Of a stretch of 64,000 bases of DNA, positions 1 through 7,695 are shown piece by piece. The stretch comes from Chitinophagaceae bacterium (GTDB lineage: Bacteria; Bacteroidota; Bacteroidia; Chitinophagales; UBA10324), in assembly GCA_016717285.1 (NCBI GenBank), contig JADKFU010000005.1, positions 1,162,501 to 1,226,500 on the forward strand. Reading direction: 5' to 3'. The first letter of the stretch is position 1. Every line of letters begins with the position of its first letter. The notes under the pieces were generated by a model, which worked only from the letters and a program-made list of their open reading frames with translations, had not been told where the DNA came from and ran no database searches. The position numbers and the translations under genes are program-made.

Positions 1-1670
1 AGCACGGTTTTAATGCCGGATTTTTTAAAGTATTCGAGGGCCGTTTTCGCTTCACCGCGAATTTCATCACGTACCTCTGCCATTCCAACAAGTTGATCGT
101 TCTTCAAAACATAAACATTGAAGGATGGATCGTTTGTATGATCTTTCGCAATCTGATAAGAACCTGCCTCATATTTATTACCTGCTTCATCAAATCCTGA
201 AATCGAGACCCCTTTCTTTTCACTTACCTGATGGAGAGAAAAACTGATTTCATTTTTAAGCTCATCAACAAGAGAAGCAGCGATAGGATGTGATGAAAAT
301 TTTTCCACACTCACGAGAATGCTTTTCAGGTCTGTTTCTGAGATGCCCAAACTTTGCATCCGCTTGATTTTGAATTTGCCGGTTGTCAACGTTCCTGTTT
401 TGTCAAACACAATTGCTTTCACGCTGATGAGTGTTTCCAGCGATTGTGCACCCTTAATCAGAATTCCTTTTTTAGCAGCGCGTCCGATGCCGACCATCAC
501 GGCAGTTGGCGTTGCCAGTCCCATGGCGCAAGGACAAGAAATTACCAGCACACCAATGCTGCTCATAAGGCTTTGCCTGAAAGAAAGATCAAAAAGAAAA
601 TAGCTGGAGATGAAAGTAACGACAGATATCATAAACACTACAGGAACAAAAATGGCAGTGATCTTGTCTGCGAGCCGTTGAATGTCGGGTTTGTTTCGCT
701 GCGCATCATTTACCAATTCAATGATATGTGCAAGTACTGTTTGCTTACCGGTTGCCAGTGCTTTCATCTTCACGGTTCCTTCGTGCAATACTGTACCGGT
801 GATCAGTGCATCGCCATTTTTCTTTTCTACCGGAATACTTTCTCCGGTAATCATTGATTCGTCTGCCCAGCCGTTTCCCCACACAATCTTTCCATCAGCG
901 GGAATTCTGTCGCCTGTGTTCACTAAAAAATAATCTCCGGTTTTAATATCATGATGATCTACTTCAGAGATCACTTCAAATGCTTCATCGCCATAAAAAT
1001 CAATTCGCTTTGCCTTCTGAGGCTGAAGCTTATTGAGTTCTGTTACGGCTGACCGTGTTCGCTTTACTGATCTTTTTTCAATCAGGTTACCAAGTAAAAC
1101 CAGGGTTATGATGGAAGCCGCTGTTTCAAAAAACAGGTAATTAGCATCGTGATAAATGAACAGGCCGACAACGCTGTAAATAAATGCCGCACTACTTCCA
1201 ACAAAAATAAGCACGTCCATATTCGGAACACCCTCTCTTAAAGATCCGAAGGCGCTTTTTCCAAAATGCTGCCAACCGATCAGCATTACAGGCAGGCAAA
1301 GCAGAAGTTGAACGACAGGGTTATGAAGAAATGGCAATGGCAATACCATGTGCAACAATAAAGGAATGGTGAAGACAAGTGACAGATAGAATTTTGCATC
1401 CAGCGTTTTCATCCAACTTATTATTCCGTTAGTTGATTCAACTGTTGACTTTGAATTAACATGATAACCCAATCCTTCAATGCCATTTGAAATCTCCACA
1501 GCATTAAAATTTCCATTGGGCTGAAACTTCACTGCGCCGGATGAAAAGTCAACATATACTTCCTTCATGCCGCGTTTCTCCAGAAATTTTGTCACTGTCA
1601 TCGCACAGCTCGAGCACGTCATTCCTTCTACATTCAGCTCAACTTCCTTATTTTCTATATCAGTTTTCAT
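1..1670 (-). CDS. copA: Copper-translocating P1B-type ATPase, 3' end cut by window edge
   Basis: Reads leftward from an ATG at 1668-1670 and stays open to base 1, giving about 556 residues without the C-terminus. An N-terminal heavy-metal domain carries CxxC (GMTCSSC, Cys19 and Cys22). It is followed by hydrophobic helices, the actuator loop TGES (Thr275), the transmembrane metal site SCPCAMG (Cys379-Pro-Cys381), the phosphorylation motif DKTGT (Asp423) and the P1B-specific SSHP (His461). CPC together with CxxC points to Cu(I)/Ag(I) export across the inner membrane; this is family knowledge, the motifs are seen directly. The hinge GDGxND would lie outside the window. It stands alone next to a divergent superoxide dismutase; no copper-responsive regulator is visible nearby. 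Confidence 0.95.
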   Translation of the reverse strand, partial: MKTDIENKEVELNVEGMTCSSCAMTVTKFLEKRGMKEVYVDFSSGAVKFQPNGNFNAVEISNGIEGLGYHVNSKSTVESTNGIISWMKTLDAKFYLSLVFTIPLLLHMVLPLPFLHNPVVQLLLCLPVMLIGWQHFGKSAFGSLREGVPNMDVLIFVGSSAAFIYSVVGLFIYHDANYLFFETAASIITLVLLGNLIEKRSVKRTRSAVTELNKLQPQKAKRIDFYGDEAFEVISEVDHHDIKTGDYFLVNTGDRIPADGKIVWGNGWADESMITGESIPVEKKNGDALITGTVLHEGTVKMKALATGKQTVLAHIIELVNDAQRNKPDIQRLADKITAIFVPVVFMISVVTFISSYFLFDLSFRQSLMSSIGVLVISCPCAMGLATPTAVMVGIGRAAKKGILIKGAQSLETLISVKAIVFDKTGTLTTGKFKIKRMQSLGISETDLKSILVSVEKFSSHPIAASLVDELKNEISFSLHQVSEKKGVSISGFDEAGNKYEAGSYQIAKDHTNDPSFNVYVLKNDQLVGMAEVRDEIRGEAKTALEYFKKSGIKTV

Positions 1671-1821
1671 AATTGTTTTTTACAACCTTTTATCTTCTTC
1701 GTCACTTTTCGATTTAATTATATGCTGTTAACAATTGCTTATAGAATTGGTGTCGTAAAATTACCCAATTTAGCCTTCCGGAATTAAATCATACAACCCA
1801 TACAACCTTAAAATTCTAAAC

Positions 1822-2589
1822 ATGAAAACAGTAACAAAGAAATCCCGCAGAGAATTCATTAAGAACGGAACATTGGCAGCTGCCGGTGCTATCAGTCTTA
1901 TTTCCCTTGATTGGAATACATCAACTGCCGCCACTTTATTCACTGATGAATCATTCCATCCAGTTGATGACAGCACATTCAAGCTGCCTCCTTTGCCCTA
2001 TGCGTATGATGCACTGGAACCATATATTGATGCAAAAACAATGGAGATTCATTATACCAAACATCATCAGGGTTACATAGACAAATTGAATGCAGCGATA
2101 GAAAAGGCACCAGAATTGAAAGGCCGTTCCTTAGATGCATTGCTATCAAACATTGATAAATTACCGGAGGGTTCACGTGCTGCCATTCGCAACCAGGGCG
2201 GTGGTAACTGGAATCATACTTTTTTCTGGCAGGTGATCGGACCAAAATCTGATGTGCTGCCTACCGGGAAACTGAAGGATGCGATGGTGACAAAATGGGA
2301 AACCATGGATAAGTTTAAAGAAGAATTCAGTAAAGCAGGAATGGGTGTTTTTGGTTCAGGCTGGGTTTGGCTGGTGACGGATAGCAGTGGTAAATTATCC
2401 ATTGTTACTACACCGAACCAGGACAATACGATAATGGATATTTCAAAAGACAAAGGCAAACCTGTTTTCGGCGTTGATGTTTGGGAACATGCTTATTATC
2501 TTAAACATCAGAATAAGCGCGTTGACTATCTCACCGACATCTGGAATGTGGTGAATTGGAAGAAAGTGATGGAGCTTTATGGGAATTGA
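1822..2589 (+). CDS. Superoxide dismutase (Fe/Mn family, Mn-type signature) with Tat signal
   Basis: 255 residues. Converts superoxide to oxygen and hydrogen peroxide. Metal ligands fit the family spacing: His77 (EIHYTKHH), His132 (NWNHTFFW), Asp219 and His223 (DVWEHAYY). The FeSOD-specific Gln before the second ligand is replaced by Gly (NQGGGNWNH), while Gln200 in TTPNQDN sits where MnSODs carry their outer-sphere Gln, so I infer a manganese or cambialistic enzyme. Residues 8-16 read SRREFIKNG, followed by a hydrophobic stretch: a twin-arginine signal, so the folded, metal-loaded enzyme is probably exported to the periplasm. Most bacterial SODs of this family are cytoplasmic, so the signal is notable. 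Transcribed alone. Confidence 0.95.
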   Translation: MKTVTKKSRREFIKNGTLAAAGAISLISLDWNTSTAATLFTDESFHPVDDSTFKLPPLPYAYDALEPYIDAKTMEIHYTKHHQGYIDKLNAAIEKAPELKGRSLDALLSNIDKLPEGSRAAIRNQGGGNWNHTFFWQVIGPKSDVLPTGKLKDAMVTKWETMDKFKEEFSKAGMGVFGSGWVWLVTDSSGKLSIVTTPNQDNTIMDISKDKGKPVFGVDVWEHAYYLKHQNKRVDYLTDIWNVVNWKKVMELYGN

Positions 2590-2595
2590 GAATTA

Positions 2596-2720
2596 GGAAT
2601 TAAGAGTTGAGAATTGTACATAATGACCAATGACCAATGGTTAATGACTAATGACCACTAAACAATCTAAACCCTAAACTTTTCAAACCCGTCAAACAAT
2701 TCAAACATTTTAAATCCTTA
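2596..2720. repeat. Low-complexity degenerate spacer repeat
   Basis: Between the SOD gene and tRNA-His the DNA consists of short drifting repeats: AATTAGGAATTAAGAG, then TGACCAATGACCAATGG-like units, then TCAAACxxTCAAAC units. The same style of spacer recurs at 48916-49030, 49890-50033, 51090-51440 and 56685-56760. No reading frame of interest. Confidence 0.6.
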
Positions 2721-2742
2721 TCCCACCTTAACCGATTTCAAT

Positions 2743-2750
2743 TATATTTG
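2743..2750 (+). promoter_or_regulatory. Bacteroidota -7 element for tRNA-His
   Basis: TATATTTG matches the Bacteroidota -7 consensus TAnnTTTG exactly and ends 11 bases before the tRNA. No clear -33 TTG at the expected distance. Confidence 0.6.
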
Positions 2751-2761
2751 CACCCTTATAC

Positions 2762-2836
2762 GGTGGTTGTAGCTCAGTCGGTTAGAGCATCAGTTTGTGG
2801 AGCTGAGGGTCGTGGGTTCGAGCCCCATCATCCACC
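2762..2836 (+). tRNA. tRNA-His (GTG)
   Basis: Cloverleaf read by eye. Acceptor GTGGTTG pairs with CATCCAC with one T-T mismatch at the fifth pair. D-arm begins GCTC. Anticodon arm TCAGT-TTGTGGA-GCTGA gives anticodon GTG. T-arm GTGGG-TTCGAGC-CCCAT. The extra G at 2762 opposite C73 is the G-1:C73 pair that marks histidine tRNAs. CCA is not encoded. A terminator follows directly, so it is a single-gene unit. Confidence 0.96.
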
Positions 2837-2844
2837 CAAAATAG

Positions 2845-2872
2845 AAGAGCTGTCGAAAGACGGCTCTTTTTT
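2845..2872 (+). terminator. Intrinsic terminator after tRNA-His
   Basis: Stem AGAGCTGTC / GACGGCTCT with a GAAA tetraloop (one G-U pair) followed by a run of six T. Nine base pairs and a stable loop make this a strong rho-independent terminator. Confidence 0.88.
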
Positions 2873-2909
2873 ATTGTATGCTCTATGCTGCAGAAATCTC
2901 ATGGTGTTG

Positions 2910-3083
2910 TTATTCAGTCAGCTTCCGTCTTAATGTTTCCCGCGCATAATTGCTGTAATCAAATTGAGTGTTATCGAAATTTATTTTATCAAACGGTTCG
3001 GGAATGAAGATGTTTAACCAAAGCGACAGAAAGTTACCGGAGAAATGCGCCGCTTTGAGGGGCCACGGGGTGACATTACATTT
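2910..3083 (-). pseudogene. Possible gene remnant (C-terminal fragment, unknown family)
   Basis: In the otherwise gene-free stretch 2877-3203 the minus strand is open for about 57 codons, from an in-frame stop at 3084-3086 to a TAA at 2910-2912. The peptide looks protein-like (hydrophobic SLWLNIFIPEPF followed by a charged tail ending RETLRRKLTE) but there is no ATG and no promoter at its start. I read it as the C-terminal scrap of a degraded gene; the family is not recognised. It could also be chance. Confidence 0.3.
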
Positions 3084-3203
3084 TTAATTTACATCTTCCA
3101 ATCATATCCGATGATCATCAATCCGATCAACTATGGGTATTACTGAAGCTACCATCGATGTTTACTAATACATCGCAGGATAATTATCTTCGCCGACCTT
3201 ATC

Positions 3204-4544
3204 ATGATAGCAAAAAATCCATACACTTCCTATAAGAACATTTTCCTCATCGCCTGGCCGATCATGCTGGGATCGTTGGGGCAGAATTTCATTTACCTGG
3301 TTGATACCTCATTTATCGGTCGTGTTGGCGAAGCTGATATGGGTGGAAGCGCAATTGGCGGCATCTATTATTTCCTGTTGTTCAATATCGGCTACGCCAT
3401 GAATATTGGTATGCAAGTGATGATTGCCAGAAGAAAAGGGGAAGGTAACAATGCGGCCATTGGTGAGGTGCTCGATCATCAGCTAAGAATGGTGCTTTTG
3501 CTCGGCACAGTGGAGTTTATCCTAATGCATTTCTTATCAGGAAAAATTCTTGCAAGCATTATTCAGTCAGATATAATTTTAGAGAAGGCCGCTTATTTTT
3601 TACACTACCGTTCTTATGGTATTCTGTTTGGCTTGCTGAATTCCTGCTTTATGTCATTCTTTATTGGCATTGGTAATACGAGAGTTACCGTATGGACAAC
3701 GGGAGCAATGGTGGGCATTAACATATTTTTTCTTTACTGCTTCGTGTTTGGCAACTTCGGATTTCCGGTATTGGGTGTTGGCGGCGCTGGCCTTGCCTCT
3801 TCTATCGCGGAAGCTTCGGTTACAGCAGTTTTTATTATTTATTTTTTGGTGAAGAAATTCAGAATTGATTATCATCTTTTCCAGTTTACAAAAATCAAAT
3901 TCAAGTTGATTATCAGCATGCTGAACCTTGCAACACCGCTCATGTTTCAACAGGTTATCAGCGTGGGATCGTGGTGGTTGTTTTTTCTTGCTATTGAACA
4001 TTTGGGTGAACATCCTTTGGCCATTTCCAACCTTGTGCGCGGATTGTATACTTTCTACGGCATTCCGGTGTGGGCATTGGCCTCCACAGTCAATTCAATG
4101 ACCAGTAACTTGTTAGGACAAGGAAAGCCTGACGATGTGATTCCGCTGATTAAAAAAGTTTCATTCATCAGCATTGGTTTTTCCGTTTTCTTCGGATTGC
4201 TCATTAACATTTTTCCGGTAGCCACTTTATCAGTTTATACGAATGATAAAGATTTGATTATTGACAGCATTCCTACTTTAAGAACATTGACTTTTGCTAT
4301 TGCATTATTCTCATTTTCCATCCTCACCATATTTGCTGTGAGTGGTTCAGGTGCCACGAAGGTCTCACTGCTGATCGAAATTGTTGCCATTGTGTTTTAT
4401 GTTTCCTACACCATAGTCTCGGCAGTGGTGCTTCATTGGAGCTTGCCTGCTATCTGGCTGGCAGAATCCGTTTACTGGATTGTAACTTTTGTGATGTGCG
4501 CGTGGTATTTGAAAAATGGCAGGTGGATGGATAAAAAAATTTAG
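3204..4544 (+). CDS. MATE family efflux transporter
   Basis: 446 residues with about 12 hydrophobic helices in two similar halves, the usual size and layout for the multidrug and toxic compound extrusion family, which exports organic cations and drugs using a Na+ or H+ gradient. N-terminal half begins IAWPIMLGSLGQNFIYLVDTSF, with the family-typical pattern of Pro in helix 1 and the D-T-F-I-G-R-V-G region at its end; the second half begins LATPLMFQQVISVGSWW. The start is the ATG at 3204. A near-match to the -7 consensus (TATCTTCG, 3185-3192) lies 12 bases upstream. No local regulator, so the substrate cannot be inferred. Confidence 0.93.
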   Translation: MIAKNPYTSYKNIFLIAWPIMLGSLGQNFIYLVDTSFIGRVGEADMGGSAIGGIYYFLLFNIGYAMNIGMQVMIARRKGEGNNAAIGEVLDHQLRMVLLLGTVEFILMHFLSGKILASIIQSDIILEKAAYFLHYRSYGILFGLLNSCFMSFFIGIGNTRVTVWTTGAMVGINIFFLYCFVFGNFGFPVLGVGGAGLASSIAEASVTAVFIIYFLVKKFRIDYHLFQFTKIKFKLIISMLNLATPLMFQQVISVGSWWLFFLAIEHLGEHPLAISNLVRGLYTFYGIPVWALASTVNSMTSNLLGQGKPDDVIPLIKKVSFISIGFSVFFGLLINIFPVATLSVYTNDKDLIIDSIPTLRTLTFAIALFSFSILTIFAVSGSGATKVSLLIEIVAIVFYVSYTIVSAVVLHWSLPAIWLAESVYWIVTFVMCAWYLKNGRWMDKKI

Positions 4545-4599
4545 TCTGTTCTTTCTAAGCGAACTGAAGAATATAGCTCTAAAATGAAGCGTCTCTATC

Positions 4600-4630
4600 T
4601 TGAAAATAAATACGAACCCAATTTCATTTG
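4600..4630 (+). promoter_or_regulatory. Candidate promoter for the S41 peptidase gene
   Basis: TTG at 4600-4602, a 20-base spacer, then TTCATTTG at 4623-4630, one mismatch from TAnnTTTG. It places the transcription start near 4637, which supports the start codon at 4670 rather than an in-frame candidate at 4628. Confidence 0.35.
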
Positions 4631-4669
4631 CAAAAAAAAATAGCAAAAGATTCTTTTCCATTTCCAGTC

Positions 4670-5884
4670 ATGAAAAATAAAATACTCTTCCTCTTTTTAC
4701 TTGTTATCTTAAAGAATACATCCGTCTATTCCCAACCACTATCTCAAAAGCATGATTATAAAAGTGATATTGATTATTTCAGCAGCCATTTAATTTCCGG
4801 TCACAAAAATCTCTTCGCGAATATTTCAAAGGTTGCATTCGACAGCCTTATTAACGATTTAAAAAATCGGGCAGGAGTATTGACGCAGGAAGAATTCATT
4901 GTTGAATTATTCAGAATCAATGCAAGGATTGCAGATGAGCATACACGGATTGATCCCGGATTCGAAAATATTTTTCCTTTTCGTTTTGAGTATTTTGATG
5001 AAGGTTTAGCCATCATCCTCGCAGATAGTTTAAGCAGCAAATATCTTTCATGCCGCGTGCTGGCGATCGATCATCATCAGGTACAGGAAGTGATATCGAA
5101 ACTCAGCAGTATCCTGAAGAAGGACAATCCTTCCTTCATTAAATTCTGGATGGCGTACTATTGCAACAAGCCACAACTTTTATATGGACTCGGTCTCATT
5201 GAAAATCAACAACAAGCCAGCTTCAGATTATTGACAGCAACCGGCGATACTATTACTGCTATTGTTCCATCAATTCCGGTTAATAAGGTAACAACATTGG
5301 TAAAAGCCGAACCATTAAATCATATTTTACCCTATATGCGCGATGATTTTTACTGGTATCAATATGACACCACCCATAATACAATGTATTTTGATTATGC
5401 GAAATGTTCGGAGGACGATAAGCTTTCTTTCAATGATTTTAATACGAACATATTTCGGGAAATTGAACTCCGCAAACCATCTAAACTGGTGGTTGATCTG
5501 CGGTTCAATGGCGGCGGGAATTCTTCGGTGCTCCATCCATTTCTTAAAAATATTAAAGGAAATTACTTAAATACAAAAGGCAAGTTGTATGTGTTGGTTG
5601 GCAGAAAAACATTCTCCTCTGCATTGATGAATGCAGTTGATTTTGTAAAAAACACCAATGCAATTATCGTAGGAGAACCTACCGGCGCCAACATCAATCA
5701 TTTTGGCGAAGTAAAAAGTTTTCAATTACCTGATTCAAAGATTACGGTTTATTACTCCACCAAATTCTGGAACAACTGGCCTGGTCATAACGGACCCCTT
5801 GTTCCTGACATCGCAGTCAGTCACAGTTATTTTGATTTTTTGAATGGGAAGGATGAAGCCATGGAATACATACTGAAGCAGTAA
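4670..5884 (+). CDS. Secreted S41-family peptidase (tail-specific protease type)
   Basis: About 404 residues from the ATG at 4670, which places a clean signal peptide (MKNKILFLFLLVILKNTSVYS) at the N-terminus; the 14 residues added by the upstream candidate at 4628 would spoil it. The C-terminal third has the S41 core: strand KLVVDLRFNGGGNSS, then VGRKTFSSALMNAVDF with the presumed catalytic Ser, then VGEPTGAN. There is no obvious PDZ domain, so it resembles the stand-alone periplasmic S41 proteins of Bacteroidota rather than CtpA. Role and substrate unknown. Single gene. Confidence 0.85.
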   Translation: MKNKILFLFLLVILKNTSVYSQPLSQKHDYKSDIDYFSSHLISGHKNLFANISKVAFDSLINDLKNRAGVLTQEEFIVELFRINARIADEHTRIDPGFENIFPFRFEYFDEGLAIILADSLSSKYLSCRVLAIDHHQVQEVISKLSSILKKDNPSFIKFWMAYYCNKPQLLYGLGLIENQQQASFRLLTATGDTITAIVPSIPVNKVTTLVKAEPLNHILPYMRDDFYWYQYDTTHNTMYFDYAKCSEDDKLSFNDFNTNIFREIELRKPSKLVVDLRFNGGGNSSVLHPFLKNIKGNYLNTKGKLYVLVGRKTFSSALMNAVDFVKNTNAIIVGEPTGANINHFGEVKSFQLPDSKITVYYSTKFWNNWPGHNGPLVPDIAVSHSYFDFLNGKDEAMEYILKQ

Positions 5885-5892
5885 ACGGTGGT

Positions 5893-5920
5893 TGTCATTC
5901 TGAGCGCAGCGAAGAATCTG
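5893..5920. repeat. Short dispersed repeat with dyad symmetry
   Basis: Contains ATTCTGAGCGCAGCGAAGAAT, written here by its halves: ATTCT ... AGAAT flank GAGCGCAGCGA. This motif is a familiar intergenic dispersed repeat in Bacteroidota and other genomes. It lies in the 74-base gap between two convergent genes and could form a weak hairpin. Confidence 0.55.
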
Positions 5921-5958
5921 ATTAAACTGCAGATCATCAGCTGTTTTTTCATGCACTT

Positions 5959-6852
5959 TCAGATACTGATTTCCAGTTTCAATAATTGCGAAGGATTCCC
6001 ATCTTCATCACAAACAGCGAGTGCATCTATCTTATCTGTTCCGTTAAATCGTGTTACTGCAATGGATTCAACCTTTCCTAAGAACGGACGATTTTCATCT
6101 TTCAATAGAACCAAATCAATTAACACACACTTCTTTTCAGCGATGCCAAGCAAACCAATATAACTGCCTGCTGAAGGTCCATCATCAATTGCATTGGATG
6201 TATTTTCCAAAGAAGCGGTGAATAATGCCATGTTATTTCCGGGCACAATGCAGGCACCGGAGATTCCTGCCTGAAGTCCATGCAACATTGGCAATTTCAA
6301 CTCCTGAATCAATATAGATTCATGATTTCCCTGCTCTTCAAAATGCAGGAAATCATTCCATGCAATTGAAATCACCAGGTTTCTGCCACTGATATTTCCA
6401 CGTTGAAACAGAAATAATTTTTGCTGATAGAAAAGTGCACCTTCAATATTCAAAGTGCCAAACTGCTCATTGATGAATATATTTCTTAAATGATCATAAA
6501 GACGACGGAGTGAAATTCCGGTAACCTGTTTTTTATTTATTGAATAGAGAAATGCTTTGTCTCTTATGCCACGAATGGATCCTGACCCAAGTGCCAGCAG
6601 AAATGTTTCGGAATCATGTTGAATGGTGGTGAGTGCTTCAAGATCAGGTTTTGTTGATTTACTGATCCTTCCTGTCTCATTCACTTCAGCTTTAAAAAAA
6701 TTTATTTTTTCAACGAGCACAAAATCACTGTTCAGCTCGAACAGGTACTGCGTATCATCTCCAATAATAAAGATGCGATTTTCGAATACTTCAATTCCCG
6801 AAGCGGAAGGAATTTCAGATAATGGCGATTGCTGAATAATGTTGACGTTCAT
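5959..6852 (-). CDS. Conserved hypothetical protein, likely beta-propeller
   Basis: 297 residues, no signal peptide, no membrane segment. The sequence alternates short beta-strand-like segments and turns: SGIEVFENRIFIIGDDTQYLFEL near the start, LEALTTIQ, LFLFQRGN, LLGIAEKKCVLIDLVLL, and KVESIAVTRFNGTDKIDALAVCDEDGNPSQL at the end. This layout resembles the esterase-like/phytase-like or SdiA-regulated propellers, which is inference only; the exact family is not recognised. It starts 42 bases after the DinB-like gene on the same strand, so the two are probably co-transcribed. Confidence 0.75.
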   Translation of the reverse strand: MNVNIIQQSPLSEIPSASGIEVFENRIFIIGDDTQYLFELNSDFVLVEKINFFKAEVNETGRISKSTKPDLEALTTIQHDSETFLLALGSGSIRGIRDKAFLYSINKKQVTGISLRRLYDHLRNIFINEQFGTLNIEGALFYQQKLFLFQRGNISGRNLVISIAWNDFLHFEEQGNHESILIQELKLPMLHGLQAGISGACIVPGNNMALFTASLENTSNAIDDGPSAGSYIGLLGIAEKKCVLIDLVLLKDENRPFLGKVESIAVTRFNGTDKIDALAVCDEDGNPSQLLKLEISI

Positions 6853-6894
6853 GAAGCTGAATTAAAAGCTCAACGAATAAGTTGTGCCCGGATA

Positions 6895-7386
6895 TCAGCC
6901 CCTTTTTTCAAGCTCATCAATTCCATCCGACAAGCTAACAGGCGCGTCAAGCATTCTTCTGTGATAGTTAATCTGACCCACATGATATTGCAGGTGTGCA
7001 AGCAATTGTATCAACCGTTCAGAAGTTACTTTGGCAGGCTTGCCATCTTTCAACGGATATTCACCGAAGAGTTGCTCCTGTGTGAGATTTCCGACAATCA
7101 CTTTCACGCTGTAGGTGAGTTCGTCAATATTTTTCATGATCTCCGACGAAGGCACATCACGATCATTAAATTCAGCATCACGTTGTCGCACATAACCGGT
7201 GTTTCCTAATGTGGCACCGATAAAATGACGAAGGTTTCCGATCAGGTGAAGTGCTAGTGTGCCACCGGAGTTTTTTATATCTCCCTTCAGTCTCCAGATA
7301 TTCTCTTTATGCGTATAACTGTTGATTTCATTTTTCAGTTGAATCAGTGCACTTTCAAACTGATCAGCCAGGTACTGTTGCAGCAT
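6895..7386 (-). CDS. DinB/YfiT-superfamily protein (DUF1572-like)
   Basis: 163 residues, predicted four-helix bundle. The metal-binding histidine pattern of the DinB superfamily is visible: ALHLIGNLRHFIG near residue 50 and LLAHLQYHVGQINYHRR near residue 140. Family members include bacillithiol and mycothiol transferases, but this branch has no firm activity. First gene of a likely two-gene unit with the propeller protein at 5959-6852. Confidence 0.85.
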   Translation of the reverse strand: MLQQYLADQFESALIQLKNEINSYTHKENIWRLKGDIKNSGGTLALHLIGNLRHFIGATLGNTGYVRQRDAEFNDRDVPSSEIMKNIDELTYSVKVIVGNLTQEQLFGEYPLKDGKPAKVTSERLIQLLAHLQYHVGQINYHRRMLDAPVSLSDGIDELEKRG

Positions 7387-7695
7387 AGTTTTAAAAATTT
7401 GAATCGTAAAAATACAAGTTAGGTTAAATTCCCTGAAACCGGTTTATAAAGGTCTTCCCGGGTGTACGACATTGCGCCATTAGATTTTTCGCACCATCGT
7501 GCAAGCGCGCAAAGTTAAACACCCTTATTTGCATTGCAGCCTTCGATTTTGCGACGAATCTTTTCTTTTACAAAATACAGCCTGCCAGCTTTATGTTGAG
7601 CTGCAACCCTTTTCTGTTTTGAACTGAAAAATGTTGGTTTAATTCTATCTTAGCGACCTTCTTAATTTAAGTAATCAGTAAATAAAAGGTCTGCT
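7387..7695. other. Intergenic region between divergent genes
   Basis: 309 bases separating the DinB-like gene (leftward) from the carboxylase gene (rightward). It holds GGGTGTACGACAT at 7460-7472, the exact reverse complement of a sequence at 26616-26628, a small dyad GCACCATCGTGC near 7491, and a -7-like TATCTTAG at 7646-7653. No gene seen. Confidence 0.4.

Noticed and set aside
319..933. Plus-strand frames inside the copper ATPase
   Set aside because: The opposite strand carries CPC, DKTGT and SSHP motifs in one continuous frame; these are shadows.
2748..2933. 61-codon frame over tRNA-His
   Set aside because: It is read straight through the tRNA and its terminator.
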